A stretch of DNA of 64,000 nt from an uncultured Flavobacteriales bacterium (GCA_946479285.1 CAMLFH010000019.1:11145-75144), one strand, 5' to 3'. Shown: positions 15,648 to 24,414, counted from the stretch's first letter. Made by a program: numbers and translations. The notes: a model not told the origin generated them from the sequence alone.

Positions 15648-17099
15648 TTAAGCCGGAATCTGCTTCAGAACCTCCAACAAATAATCCCAGAACTTCTGTA
15701 CAGAAGAAATCTGCACACATTCATCCGGGGAATGCGCTCCGCGAATATTTGGACCAAAAGAGATCATATCCATTCCCGGGAAGTGTTTTCCCAAAATCCC
15801 ACACTCCAAACCTGCATGACAGGCTTTGATATTCGGTTCGGCATTGAATTTTTGTCGGTATAAATCTGCCATCACCTTTAAAATGGCCGAATCGGCATTT
15901 GGCTCCCAGCCCGGATATTCTCCGCCTTGCACCACTTCCACTCCAACACTTTCAAATGCCGCACGAATCGTATTAGCCACATCTGTTTTAGAAGATTCAA
16001 CGGAACTGCGCTGTAATGACTGCGTAGTAAATACTCCGTCTCCAACCGTCACCTTTGCCAAACTCGAAGAAGCTTCCACCAGGCCGGCAATTGACGGACT
16101 CATTCTGTAAACTCCATTTTGAACTGCATAAACAGCATTTATAATTCGTTCAAAATCAGAATCTTTTACAACTCTATTTAAATCTCCACTTTCAGAAATT
16201 GTCCAGTTCGCATCTTTTTCAATCGATTGATATTCCGCTTCTATTTGAGCAATGATCTCATTGACTGCTTCGTGGAATTTTGTTTTCTCCGCTTCGGAAA
16301 CAGCAACAACAGCTGTACTTTCTCTTGGAATAGCATTTCTTAAACTTCCTCCATCCAAACTGCATAATTTCAAATCGACTGAAGCCTTCACGTGTTTGAA
16401 CAAACGGTTCATCCATTTATTGGCATTTCCTCTTCCTGTATGGATATCCATTCCGGAATGTCCGCCCAGCAAGCCACGCAATTTGATCTCGAAGCAAATA
16501 TAATTAGCCGGCAAATCTTCGTGAGTAATTGCCAATTTTGTATTCGTATCGATTCCGCCTGCACAACCGATCGACAACTCATCATCGTCTTCCGTGTCCA
16601 AATTCAACAAAATTGTACCGGAAATATTAGAAGCATCTACCTGTAAAGCTCCGGTCATCCCGGTTTCTTCATCAATGGTAAAAAGTGCTTCAATTGCCGG
16701 GTGAGCGATATCTGTTGATTTCAAAACCGCCATAATTGTTGCAACACCAATTCCGTTGTCAGCTCCAAGTGTGGTTCCGTTAGCACGAACCCAGTCACCA
16801 TCCACCAACATTTCAATTCCCTGCTGATCAAAATCAAAAATGGTATCGGAATTTTTCTGATGAACCATGTCCAAATGCGACTGCATGACAATCGTTTGCC
16901 GGTCTTCCATTCCGGAAGTTGCCGGTTTCTTGATAATTACATTCCCAATAGCATCCTGAATCGTCTCAAAACCCAATGATTTACCAAAATTCATCATGAA
17001 TTCGATCACATGCTCTTCTTTCTTTGAAGGACGCGGCACTGCATTCAAATCCGCAAAATGGTTCCACAATGCTTTTGGTTCTAAATCTCTTACTTCCAT
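15648..17099 (-). CDS. pepD: Aminoacyl-histidine dipeptidase (M20 family)
   Basis: This is a zinc or cobalt dipeptidase that cleaves Xaa-His and other dipeptides in the cytoplasm. The 483 residues count from the ATG at 17099. A TTG 18 bp further upstream gives six extra residues and is rejected because homologues start near MEVRDLEP. Metal-site motifs are SHLDMVHQ (H75, D77), TTLGADNGIGVA (about 108-119), the catalytic glutamate in TIDEETGMTGA (about 141), and CHAGLECGILG near 430, which is characteristic of PepD. The gene is followed by its own terminator. The upstream spacer to the VF530 gene contains nested inverted repeats. Confidence 0.93.
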   Translation of the reverse strand: MEVRDLEPKALWNHFADLNAVPRPSKKEEHVIEFMMNFGKSLGFETIQDAIGNVIIKKPATSGMEDRQTIVMQSHLDMVHQKNSDTIFDFDQQGIEMLVDGDWVRANGTTLGADNGIGVATIMAVLKSTDIAHPAIEALFTIDEETGMTGALQVDASNISGTILLNLDTEDDDELSIGCAGGIDTNTKLAITHEDLPANYICFEIKLRGLLGGHSGMDIHTGRGNANKWMNRLFKHVKASVDLKLCSLDGGSLRNAIPRESTAVVAVSEAEKTKFHEAVNEIIAQIEAEYQSIEKDANWTISESGDLNRVVKDSDFERIINAVYAVQNGVYRMSPSIAGLVEASSSLAKVTVGDGVFTTQSLQRSSVESSKTDVANTIRAAFESVGVEVVQGGEYPGWEPNADSAILKVMADLYRQKFNAEPNIKACHAGLECGILGKHFPGMDMISFGPNIRGAHSPDECVQISSVQKFWDYLLEVLKQIPA

Positions 17100-17113
17100 T
17101 TTTAAGTTATTAG

Positions 17114-17181
17114 GCAATAGTGATCAGGCAATAGGCAAATTAGAAGGTAATTACTATTGCCTGTTTACTATTCACTATTGC
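17114..17181. repeat. Nested inverted repeats (GCAATAGTGA / CAGGCAATAG)
   Basis: The outer arms GCAATAGTGA (17114-17123) and TCACTATTGC (17172-17181) are a perfect 10-bp pair. The inner arms CAGGCAATAG (17125-17134) and CTATTGCCTG (17154-17163) are another. The outer right arm is the last coding stretch of the VF530-type gene. Confidence 0.7.
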
Positions 17182-17386
17182 GAATATTTACTATTCTATT
17201 GATATACAATTCCTCTACTTTTGCACGCGCCCAAGGGGTTTTGCGCAAAAATTTCAGGCTGGACTTTACACTGGGGTCATTGATAAAGCAATTGACGGGG
17301 ATTAATTTCCCCAAACGCTCAAAACCAAACTCTTCAACCAGTTCAGTCACTATTTTCTCCAATGTTATTCCGTGCAGAGGATCCAT
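17168..17386 (-). CDS. VF530-type (DUF2132) DNA-binding-like protein
   Basis: This 72-residue protein belongs to the VF530/DUF2132 family, recognised from [20 protein letters not shown] (about 3-22), INCF-like VNCF and [26 protein letters not shown] (about 37-62). The family is a small helical fold reported as a double-stranded DNA-binding protein; its cell role is unclear. The last residues (NIRNSE) are encoded by the right arm of a nested inverted repeat, which suggests that a repeat overlapped or replaced the original 3' end without harming the core. It is a single gene between ettA and pepD, both on the same strand. Confidence 0.88.
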   Translation of the reverse strand: MDPLHGITLEKIVTELVEEFGFERLGKLIPVNCFINDPSVKSSLKFLRKTPWARAKVEELYINRIVNIRNSE

Positions 17387-17413
17387 TCTTTTAATATTCC
17401 AAAGGGATTCGAA

Positions 17414-17500
17414 GCCTCCCCCCTTTTAAGGGGGATCGAGGGGGATGGCTAAGAATTTCGGAAGCCACCCTCCTTAGTCCTCCCTCAAGGGAGGAAACCT
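17414..17500. repeat. Intergenic G/C-tract hairpins
   Basis: Two small hairpins occur in the 127-bp gap between VF530 and ettA: CCCCCTT/AAGGGGG around 17419-17434 and CCTCCCT/AGGGAGG at 17479-17494. The intervening GGGGGATCGAGGGGGAT is a motif I know from intergenic repeats in many Bacteroidota. No T tracts are seen. Confidence 0.5.
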
Positions 17501-17513
17501 GAATCAACTTCGA

Positions 17514-19196
17514 TTAAACCAATTTTCTATATTTAATACGCTTCGGAGCAGCATCCCCCAAACGTTTACGCTTATTTTCTTCGTATTCTGAATACGATCC
17601 TTCAAACCAAACAACCTCAGAATCACCCTCAAAAGCGAGGATATGTGTACAAATACGATCCAGGAACCAACGGTCGTGGGAAATAACCACCGCACAACCT
17701 GCGAAGCTTTCAATTCCTTCCTCCAAAGCTCGTAAAGTATTGATATCGATATCATTCGTAGGCTCATCCAGTAAAAGCACGTTTGCTTCTGTCATCAAGG
17801 TCATGGCCAAATGCAGGCGGTTTCTTTCTCCACCGGAAAGTATTCCAACCTTCTTACTTTGATCGGAACCTGCAAAATTGAATTTCGACAAGTAGGCACG
17901 TGCATTGAATTTTTGATTTCCGATTTCAATGAACTCATTTCCACCACCAATCACTTCAAATACTGTTTTTTCCGGAGAAATATCTTTGTGGGTTTGATCT
18001 ACGTAACCGATTTTCACCGTTTCACCAATTGCAAAGGTTCCTTTATCAGGTTGCAATTCATCCATGATCATTTTGAAGATCGTTGTTTTACCGGCACCAT
18101 TCGGCCCGATAATCCCCACAATTCCTGCCGGTGGCAACTGGAAGTTCAAATCGTCGTATAACATTTTATCTCCAAACGCTTTCATTACATGCTCTGCATT
18201 GATCACGTTGTTTCCTAAACGAGGACCATTCGGAATCGGAATCTCCAATTTCACTTCTTTGTCCTTCATGTCTTCCGACATCATTTTGTCGTAGTTCTGA
18301 ATACGTGCTTTGTTCTTTGCATGACGCCCTTTTGGGTTCATTCTTACCCATTCCAACTCGCGGGCAAGCATTTTCTGACGTTTTGATTCTGTTTTTTCTT
18401 CCTCTTTCAGTCGGTTTCCTTTTTGCTCCAGCCAGGAAGAATAATTTCCTTTCCACGGAATTCCTTCTCCGCGATCTAATTCAAGGATCCAGCCAGCTAC
18501 ATTATCCAGGAAATAACGGTCGTGAGTTACTGCAATGACAGTTCCCTGGTATTGTTGTAAATGCTGCTCTAACCAATCAATAGATTCTGCATCCAAGTGG
18601 TTGGTAGGCTCATCCAGCAATAGAACATCCGGTGTTTGCAATAACAAACGACACAAAGCCACACGGCGTTTCTCTCCCCCGGAAAGTGTTTCGATCAACT
18701 GATCATCCGGCGGACAACGCAATGCATCCATTGCACGATCCAATTTATTGTCCAGCTCCCATGCGTCAACAGCATCAATCTTATCCTGTACAACTCCCTG
18801 ACGAGCAATTAGTTTATCCATTTTATCCGGATCATTCAAGACTTCTTCATCCATGAAAGACGCATTGATTTCTTCGTATTCTTTTAGAATATCTACGATA
18901 TCCTGAACACCTTCCATCACCACTTCTTTCACAGTCTTCTTCAGATCCAATTCTGGTTCCTGCGGTAAATATCCCACAGAATAACCCGCAGAGAATACCA
19001 CATCGCCCCGGTAAGCTTTATCCAATCCTGCAATGATCTTCATTACGGTAGATTTTCCGGAACCGTTCAAACCGATGATCCCGATTTTCGCACCGTAGAA
19101 AAAAGAGAGGTAAATATTTTTAATGATCTGCTTTCCCTGCGGTGTCTCTTTAGAAACTCCAACCATGGAAAATATGATTTTCTTATCGTCTGACAT
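17514..19196 (-). CDS. ettA: Energy-dependent translational throttle protein EttA (ABC-F ATPase)
   Basis: This 560-residue ABC-F protein binds the ribosomal E site and gates the first elongation step according to ATP level. It has no membrane segments. The first nucleotide domain has Walker A GLNGSGKST (42-50), signature LSGGEKRR and Walker B LLLDEPTNHLDAESIDWLE. The ABC-F linker with the Arg/Lys-rich arm spans about 245-320 (EWVRMNPKGRHAKNKARIQN). The second domain has GPNGAGKTT near 364, LSGGERNR and LLLDEPTNDID. The ending YSEYEENKRKRLGDAAPKRI is typical of EttA. A -7 element (TATCTTTG) lies 21 bp upstream and a terminator-like hairpin follows the upstream gene. Confidence 0.95.
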   Translation of the reverse strand: MSDDKKIIFSMVGVSKETPQGKQIIKNIYLSFFYGAKIGIIGLNGSGKSTVMKIIAGLDKAYRGDVVFSAGYSVGYLPQEPELDLKKTVKEVVMEGVQDIVDILKEYEEINASFMDEEVLNDPDKMDKLIARQGVVQDKIDAVDAWELDNKLDRAMDALRCPPDDQLIETLSGGEKRRVALCRLLLQTPDVLLLDEPTNHLDAESIDWLEQHLQQYQGTVIAVTHDRYFLDNVAGWILELDRGEGIPWKGNYSSWLEQKGNRLKEEEKTESKRQKMLARELEWVRMNPKGRHAKNKARIQNYDKMMSEDMKDKEVKLEIPIPNGPRLGNNVINAEHVMKAFGDKMLYDDLNFQLPPAGIVGIIGPNGAGKTTIFKMIMDELQPDKGTFAIGETVKIGYVDQTHKDISPEKTVFEVIGGGNEFIEIGNQKFNARAYLSKFNFAGSDQSKKVGILSGGERNRLHLAMTLMTEANVLLLDEPTNDIDINTLRALEEGIESFAGCAVVISHDRWFLDRICTHILAFEGDSEVVWFEGSYSEYEENKRKRLGDAAPKRIKYRKLV

Positions 19197-19215
19197 ATTG
19201 AATTTTTAAGGAAAA

Positions 19216-19223
19216 CAAAGATA
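19216..19223 (-). promoter_or_regulatory. Candidate -7 element (TATCTTTG) for ettA
   Basis: An exact TAnnTTTG match on the minus strand lies 19 bp before the ettA ATG. There is no clear TTG upstream. Confidence 0.4.
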
Positions 19224-19265
19224 ACATTCTCTGCGAAAATGCATGTATGAAGGAAGGGAGATAAC

Positions 19266-19301
19266 AAAAAAAGAGCCCGGAAATAACTATCCGAACTCTT
19301 T
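19266..19301 (-). terminator. Terminator after the DUF5362-type gene
   Basis: On the minus strand AAAGAG.TCGGA pairs with TCCG.GCTCTTT around a 10-nt loop, followed by seven Ts. It lies 23 bp beyond the stop of the membrane protein ending at 19324 and separates that operon from ettA. Confidence 0.7.
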
Positions 19302-19323
19302 CAATAATGCGTTCAATTTGGAA

Positions 19324-19764
19324 TTAGAACATTCTGCTGAATCCTGAACCAATACCAACAAAAATTAATATAATATATAACGCCAGGAATACAATGGTAA
19401 AAATACCGGAGAATTTAAAGAATGATTTCAAATTCTGAACCCCGTATTCAAACTCACTTTGTTTAGTTGAATTCAAACCTCTAGTTATTGAGATTGCAAA
19501 ACGAATCATGTAAAGAGCCGGAAAAATCATCGCAATTGCCAAACCTACATAAAGGAAAGCCACACCGATCAAAGGCCCCATACCGGTTGACAAAGCTGCA
19601 ACCAACATTACTAAGGCCCCGATTGCCGTAATTCCTGTGAAAATAAAGCCAACAATAGCCAGGAACCTCGCCCAGCTTGCTGAAGTGAGTAAATTCTGCT
19701 TGATTGAATCAGAGATCTTCAGTTTATCGCTATTCAATTCAATGTTTTGATCTAATGTATCCAT
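19324..19764 (-). CDS. DUF5362-like membrane protein
   Basis: The 146 residues have four predicted membrane helices (about 30-55, 60-85, 88-105 and 123-143) after a charged cytosolic N-terminus (MDTLDQNIELNSDKLKIS). The segment TRGLNSTKQSEFEYGVQNLKSFFKFSGI fits the DUF5362 pattern of small Bacteroidota membrane proteins. No function is known. It is the last of four tightly spaced genes (20-41 bp gaps) that all code for 146-158-residue multi-pass membrane proteins. It ends before a terminator, so the four form a transcription unit. Confidence 0.72.
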   Translation of the reverse strand: MDTLDQNIELNSDKLKISDSIKQNLLTSASWARFLAIVGFIFTGITAIGALVMLVAALSTGMGPLIGVAFLYVGLAIAMIFPALYMIRFAISITRGLNSTKQSEFEYGVQNLKSFFKFSGIFTIVFLALYIILIFVGIGSGFSRMF

Positions 19765-19784
19765 ATTGATTTTTAATTAATTAT

Positions 19785-20261
19785 TTAATCTAATAAATCA
19801 GGCTTGTCTGAAATAACAAATGCCCCTTCACCTTTAGGAAGTGAACGCAATTTGTTTTTCATGTTGGCAGTCTGTACCCAATATACGATGAACAGAACAA
19901 GACCTGCTAAGCCAATGATTATTTCAAAGCTCCAAGGCATAGGAATCGGAAGTGCACCAAAGGCATTACAACTAGCAAGTACAATTCCCAGTGTTTTTAA
20001 ATAATCTCCCGATTGAGGAACATTCCGGTGTTCAAATTCCCGTTTGAGCGATTCACTGATCTTCAAATACAGGATAAATCCATACACGTAATTAAATAAG
20101 GGAATGAACATCAACCAAACATTTCCCGGAGGAACCTGGCGATTGTTAGGATTACATTCTCTTAAAAGGTCTTGTAAATTCTTCAGGTAAAAAACGAAAA
20201 GAACAATTAGCCCTCCGCAAAGGACCAATATCAACATTGCTTCAGTAGCACCAAATCTCAT
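19785..20261 (-). CDS. Small multi-pass membrane protein (paralogue A)
   Basis: I do not recognise a named family. The 158 residues hold about four membrane helices and the distinctive string NNRQVPPGNVWLMFIPLFNY (about 39-58), followed by a conserved cytosolic piece SESLKREFEHRNVPQSGDYLK (about 69-89). The next gene upstream encodes a clear paralogue with the same strings (NRQIQPGFVWMLFIPFYGAY and AESLKREFEERNSPQPGDYG) and the same LPKxxxxxxISxxxDLLD C-terminus. The P-G-x-V-W-M-F-I-P pattern recalls DUF4328-type proteins. The shared acidic DLLD tail suggests a common partner. Function unknown. Confidence 0.72.
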   Translation of the reverse strand: MRFGATEAMLILVLCGGLIVLFVFYLKNLQDLLRECNPNNRQVPPGNVWLMFIPLFNYVYGFILYLKISESLKREFEHRNVPQSGDYLKTLGIVLASCNAFGALPIPMPWSFEIIIGLAGLVLFIVYWVQTANMKNKLRSLPKGEGAFVISDKPDLLD

Positions 20262-20286
20262 AATAGTATCGGTTGATATTTATTTA

Positions 20287-20754
20287 TTAATCCAATAAAT
20301 CCGTATTACTTGAAATGCGAATTCCTTCGGTTGCTTTCGGAAGTGATTTCAGCATTTTTTTGTACTGGGCCATTTTCACCCAAAAAATAATTCCTACAAC
20401 GGCCCACCCAATAATTGCTAAGAAATTAAGGAACGGAATAATGAAACCCATCATTATAAACGGAAGTGCCAATCCAAGTGATTTTCCATAATCTCCAGGC
20501 TGCGGACTGTTTCGCTCTTCAAATTCGCGTTTCAAACTTTCAGCCATCTTTGGATACAAGCTAAATGGAAAAATATATGCTCCATAAAAAGGAATAAACA
20601 ACATCCAAACGAATCCCGGTTGGATTTGACGGTTTTTTGGATCCACCTGTCTCATTAAATCCATCAGATTTTTGACATAAAGCACCATACATGCAATCAT
20701 ACCTCCGATAAGAGCAAAATAAAGAAGAACACCAATGATAATTAAACCTTGCAT
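20287..20754 (-). CDS. Small multi-pass membrane protein (paralogue B)
   Basis: This 155-residue paralogue of the following gene (25-bp gap) has the same helix layout, the NRQIQPGFVWMLFIPFYGAY loop, the AESLKREFEERNSPQPGDYG loop and an identical DLLD tail. The tandem arrangement points to duplication within the operon. The central membrane region differs most. No catalytic or metal-binding motif is seen. Channel, chaperone or stress roles are all open. Confidence 0.72.
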   Translation of the reverse strand: MQGLIIIGVLLYFALIGGMIACMVLYVKNLMDLMRQVDPKNRQIQPGFVWMLFIPFYGAYIFPFSLYPKMAESLKREFEERNSPQPGDYGKSLGLALPFIMMGFIIPFLNFLAIIGWAVVGIIFWVKMAQYKKMLKSLPKATEGIRISSNTDLLD

Positions 20755-20795
20755 AAGTAAAATAGTATTAAATTATTAGGGCGCTAAAGTATACA

Positions 20796-21263
20796 TTAAA
20801 AATCAGTTGAAACCGGTTTTCTGGACAATTTATTCATTTCCGAAGCGTAGACAACGATAAACGCTATGGAGATCGCATTCCACAATAAACCCCAGAACAA
20901 TCCGGAACCTAAACTTTTGACCAACCCCATGATCGTGTAGATCGAAAACAGGATAGCCGGAACTTTCCCCAGGCAATAGATCCAGAGCCCCCAGCGCTTT
21001 AAGCGGAACATAAAAATGGCACCTGCCGTACAAAGAGCCGGAAGAATCAACCAATCCAGGAAAAACAAGGCACCTGTATATTCACTTGAATCAGCTGTAG
21101 GATTATAAACAGCTGTAGCCATCAGTCCATAAGTAGTAACGGTGAAAATTATGCCGCAAGATACCCAGGTCAAAATACAAACAACCGTTAACAAAAGGGT
21201 TCTCCTGTTTTTCAACTGAACCTCTAAACTGTCCACCGCTTCTTCTGTTCTCCAACTTTCCAT
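20796..21263 (-). CDS. Small four-helix membrane protein, unknown
   Basis: The 155 residues have a short charged N-terminus (MESWRTEEAVDSLEVQLKNR) and four membrane helices (about 22-46, 66-86, 92-113 and 120-140). I do not recognise the family. It lacks the NRQ..PG.VW signature of the two genes after it, so it is a different protein type. It is probably the first gene of the four-gene unit, since the gene upstream (21338-21700) has its own terminator. Confidence 0.7.
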   Translation of the reverse strand: MESWRTEEAVDSLEVQLKNRRTLLLTVVCILTWVSCGIIFTVTTYGLMATAVYNPTADSSEYTGALFFLDWLILPALCTAGAIFMFRLKRWGLWIYCLGKVPAILFSIYTIMGLVKSLGSGLFWGLLWNAISIAFIVVYASEMNKLSRKPVSTDF

Positions 21264-21283
21264 TAAAAAGAATTTCTCTAAAA

Positions 21284-21315
21284 TAAAAAATCCCCGGTAA
21301 AAACTACCGGGGATT
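21284..21315 (-). terminator. Rho-independent terminator
   Basis: A perfect 11-bp stem AATCCCCGGTA/TACCGGGGATT with a 5-nt loop is followed on the minus strand by six Ts. It ends the transcript of the gene at 21338-21700. Confidence 0.85.
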
Positions 21316-21337
21316 CAAACATATCGTTTAGAACGAA

Positions 21338-21700
21338 TTACATGTTTCTATTCCAGTCTTTCTGTAATTCCATTGCACCTTTGTTACGAGCATCGACTAA
21401 TTCACCGATGTTTACAACAGCCATTGCAGACCAAACTGTAGCAACAAGACCAACGATCAAACCAGCGATAGCCAATCCACGTTTTCCTCCTGTTTTTTTC
21501 AATTTACCCATAGCCATAGCACAAAGTACTACTGAGATAAGACAAATTGCAAGTCCGATGTAAGCCATAACAGTTGATCCTACAAGCACTGCGATTACGT
21601 TGAAAGGAACAATCATTCCAACCAATGCTAAAATAAATCCACCTACTGCAGCACCTTTACCTTCCGGCTTCATTGTTGTTGCGTCTAAATTTTCTGACAT
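21338..21700 (-). CDS. DUF4190-like small membrane protein
   Basis: The 120 residues count from the ATG at 21700 (MSENLDATTMKPEGKGAAVG). A longer reading from 21757 adds a non-homologous hydrophobic start and is rejected. Three helices follow: about 17-38, 40-64 and 78-100. The GKGAAVGGFILALVGMIVP opening and KRGLAIAGLIVGLVATVWS resemble DUF4190-type proteins. Function unknown. It is a single gene with its own strong terminator, although adjacent to a four-gene run of other small membrane proteins. Confidence 0.75.
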   Translation of the reverse strand: MSENLDATTMKPEGKGAAVGGFILALVGMIVPFNVIAVLVGSTVMAYIGLAICLISVVLCAMAMGKLKKTGGKRGLAIAGLIVGLVATVWSAMAVVNIGELVDARNKGAMELQKDWNRNM

Positions 21701-21942
21701 AATTATAAATTTTGAGTTACCCGGCGAAATTAATATCTTTATTTGTAGAATCAGCACTATTGTTAAAAAAAGTGAATATTTTTTTATTCAACATTTTTAG
21801 TTAATAACCTCTGAAAACACTTTATACATCAGTGTTACAGGGCTTAAACACCACTAAAAAAGTAATTACTAAAAAAATGAATAAAAAGGTTGTTAACAAT
21901 CAATTTCGGCAAAATGCTGTTTTTATTTGAGTGATTTCACGT

Positions 21943-21950
21943 TATTTTTG
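21943..21950 (+). promoter_or_regulatory. Candidate -7 element (TATTTTTG)
   Basis: An exact TAnnTTTG match lies 14 bp before the ATG at 21965. The nearest TTG is only 13 bp upstream, which is too close. Confidence 0.35.
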
Positions 21951-21964
21951 TTAAAATTAAATTC

Positions 21965-22585
21965 ATGAAAAATTCAGTTCTGTTCCTCGGAGCACTGCTT
22001 ATGGTCCTTAGTTTCTCTTGCAAAAAGAAAAACCTGAAATACACCATCAAAGGAACCATCACCGATTCATCGTTCAATGCGCCGCTTTCAGGAGCTAAAG
22101 TTACGATATCTGTTACCACCACTTCCAATGGCACACCTGTGCAAAAAGCAACGGTCACAACAGACGCAAGCGGGAATTATTCGTATGAACTGGAACGCGA
22201 CAAAATACAGAACGTGGTCATTTCTGTTGATAAAGACAATTATTTCAGCGACGGCACAACCACAACCCTGGATAATTTATCCCTGGATGATGACAATACT
22301 TTCAACTACAGCGTTTATGCCAAGTCCTGGGTAAGACTTCATTTTTTAAGTGACGGAACAAAAACCATTAAATATTACAAGCAGTCGGGTAAAAACGGGT
22401 GTGAAGAATGCTGTACGATGGGAGAAGTTCAACTGAACAACGTAACGGACCAAAGTGTATACTGTATTAACGATGGAAATACATTGTATAAAATATTCTA
22501 CGATGTACAGGGAACTTCCAATAACGGAACATTAAGCGTTAACACAGTTCCTTTTGATACGACGGATATTTTGATTAGCTATTAA
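21965..22585 (+). CDS. Lipoprotein with Ig-like/carboxypeptidase-regulatory domain
   Basis: This is a 206-residue lipoprotein. The signal peptide MKNSVLFLGALLMVLSFSC ends in a lipobox (C19), followed by KKK, a common Bacteroidota form. Residues about 26-90 form a carboxypeptidase-regulatory-like beta domain (YTIKGTITDSSFNAPLSGAK, then ASGNYSYELERDK). The C-terminal part contains an unusual CEECC cluster (about 140-144, NGCEECCTMGE) and one later cysteine, which could form disulfides in the periplasm. Function unknown. It is convergent with the helicase gene, with a degenerate copy of the 28-bp palindrome in between. Confidence 0.78.
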   Translation: MKNSVLFLGALLMVLSFSCKKKNLKYTIKGTITDSSFNAPLSGAKVTISVTTTSNGTPVQKATVTTDASGNYSYELERDKIQNVVISVDKDNYFSDGTTTTLDNLSLDDDNTFNYSVYAKSWVRLHFLSDGTKTIKYYKQSGKNGCEECCTMGEVQLNNVTDQSVYCINDGNTLYKIFYDVQGTSNNGTLSVNTVPFDTTDILISY

Positions 22586-22589
22586 ACAC

Positions 22590-22617
22590 GCAGGAGCGCG
22601 ATTAATCGCACCCCTAC
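22590..22617. repeat. 28-bp palindrome family, copy 3
   Basis: This 28-bp element is identical to copy 1 at 25 of 28 positions (core GCGCGATTAATCGC). It lies in the 54-bp space between two convergent genes. Confidence 0.8.
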
Positions 22618-22639
22618 CGTATATATGTCATTTATAATT

Positions 22640-24160
22640 CTATTCCGCCTCGATCTCGTCAAATTTCATGCGGATTTCCTGGCGCAGCTGGCGATTATAG
22701 GTCTCCATCAGGTATTTGAAATAATTCGGAGTACTTTTCGCAATACACTTGGTATAAAGCTTTAAACGATGTTCTATGTGATCCTGCAATGAATCCACAA
22801 TCATAATAGCGTCATCCAAATCCTTTGTCTTTCGCACGATTCCTTCGCAGTGATTTGTCAGTGAAAGATCTACAGCCAGTTTCCCTTTCTCCCCTTTCTC
22901 CAAACATTCGTAATAGACATCACGAATACTGAACTCTTCCAGGAAATTCGTGTCCACTAATTGCTCCATGTGGCGCGGGAACTCGAACTCAACCTCAAAC
23001 TCCAGGTCATCATCTTCGCTCAAACGAGATTCTAAAAATCTGTCCGGAAAACGAAACGCATCCTGCCAGTTGATATAATCCTGCCACAAACCGAAACGGC
23101 GAACATTGTTCCCCAAATCGATCAGTTTAAAATTTGCTTTATTCGGCAAACGGCGCGATCCACGACCAATCATCTGGTGATATAAAGTCAAAGAGCGGGT
23201 TGCACGATTCAAAATAATAGTCTCAACAGTAGGTTCATCAAAACCGGTAGTCAAAATCCCAACAGAAGTCAGGATAGCATCTTTGGTTGTTTTAAACCAG
23301 GATAAAACATCTTTTCGATCTTTATCTGAAAAAGTAGAATCCAGGTGACGAATCTTATACCCTCTTTTCTTGAATGTTTCCTCCACACGCAGTGAAGTTT
23401 CGATTCCCGAGTTAAAGATCAACGTTTTATCTCCTACAGCAACTTCTTCATAGGCAAATAACAATTTCTCCTGCATGAAGTAGTTCCCGTAAACAGTTTC
23501 AGAAGAACTTACTGTAAAATCTCCGTTCGTACCAATCTTTAGGCCGTGCAGGTTTACATCATAAGTAAATGTTTCTGCATCCGACAAATAACCGCCCTGG
23601 ATCAGGGAAGAAATACTTTCACCGACTAATAACTTATTGTAATGATCATTCAGTGGCAAAGCTTTGTTGGAACTCAACGGTGTAGCCGTAACTCCCAGGA
23701 TATTTGCTCCCGAATAATATTGAAAAATCTTTCTAAAACTATTGTAATGCGCTTCATCAACAATCACCAAACCAACACCGTCCACGAAATTTTCGTTTTC
23801 CTGTAATCGGTTGTTCAGCGTTTCCACCATTGCGATATAACACGGATGATGCTCTTCATCTGTAAGGCTCTTTACATCACTTGAAATAACTTTATTGGAA
23901 ATACCAAGCGCATTCAACTGCTTGGAAGTCTGCACGGATAATTCAATACGGTGTGTAAGGATCAATACCTTTTTCTGGTAACGTTCGATATAGCTTTTCG
24001 CTACCTCGGAAAAGATCACAGTTTTTCCACCTCCGGTGGGAAGTTGGAATAGCAGGTTATAATCCGAACCGTTTTTATCCAGTTCGTCAATAATAGCATT
24101 TACAGTTTTTTCCTGAAACGGGTATAAAATCTTTGCTTGAAACAGCTGTTCGTCGATCAT
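22640..24160 (-). CDS. SF2 DEAD/DEAH helicase, RadD-like
   Basis: The 506 residues have helicase motifs in order: I LPTGGGKTV (about 40-48), Ia LTHRIELS, II DEAH (near 134), III TATP, and VI HQMIGRGSRR (near 354). The layout and the HQMIGRGxRR motif resemble RadD-like helicases that assist recombination and repair. The C-terminal 130 residues (about 375-506), rich in Asp/Glu, have no known domain here. A consensus promoter (TTG-N19-TACTTTTG) precedes it and it stands alone. No methylase or nuclease gene is adjacent, so a restriction-system role is unlikely, though some phage-defence helicases look similar. Confidence 0.82.
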   Translation of the reverse strand: MIDEQLFQAKILYPFQEKTVNAIIDELDKNGSDYNLLFQLPTGGGKTVIFSEVAKSYIERYQKKVLILTHRIELSVQTSKQLNALGISNKVISSDVKSLTDEEHHPCYIAMVETLNNRLQENENFVDGVGLVIVDEAHYNSFRKIFQYYSGANILGVTATPLSSNKALPLNDHYNKLLVGESISSLIQGGYLSDAETFTYDVNLHGLKIGTNGDFTVSSSETVYGNYFMQEKLLFAYEEVAVGDKTLIFNSGIETSLRVEETFKKRGYKIRHLDSTFSDKDRKDVLSWFKTTKDAILTSVGILTTGFDEPTVETIILNRATRSLTLYHQMIGRGSRRLPNKANFKLIDLGNNVRRFGLWQDYINWQDAFRFPDRFLESRLSEDDDLEFEVEFEFPRHMEQLVDTNFLEEFSIRDVYYECLEKGEKGKLAVDLSLTNHCEGIVRKTKDLDDAIMIVDSLQDHIEHRLKLYTKCIAKSTPNYFKYLMETYNRQLRQEIRMKFDEIEAE

Positions 24161-24179
24161 TTGTTAAAAAAAGGGCTTA

Positions 24180-24209
24180 CAAAAGTACGGTTCTTTTAAG
24201 GAATTACAA
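24180..24209 (-). promoter_or_regulatory. Promoter of the helicase gene (TTG-N19-TACTTTTG)
   Basis: On the minus strand TTG (24207-24209) and TACTTTTG (24180-24187) are separated by exactly 19 bp, a full match to the Bacteroidota consensus. It lies 19 bp before the ATG at 24160. Confidence 0.7.
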
Positions 24210-24414
24210 ACAGGCTTACTCAATTATTCTCATAATTTTATTTAAACGGCTCTTTTTGCTCCGTCAGCCTATCCAAATTTCCTACTATTCAATAACTACT
24301 TTTTCATTTAAATATTATTTAACACAATAAAATCAGTTATTAAGACATTTTAATAAATGAATCATTATGCCGGCATATTAATTGCGTAACTTCTATATAA
24401 TAAAACGATACGTC

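Noticed and set aside
22640..24160. Restriction-system or phage-defence helicase
   Set aside because: No methylase, nuclease or other defence gene lies nearby, and the motifs fit a RadD-like repair helicase equally well or better.
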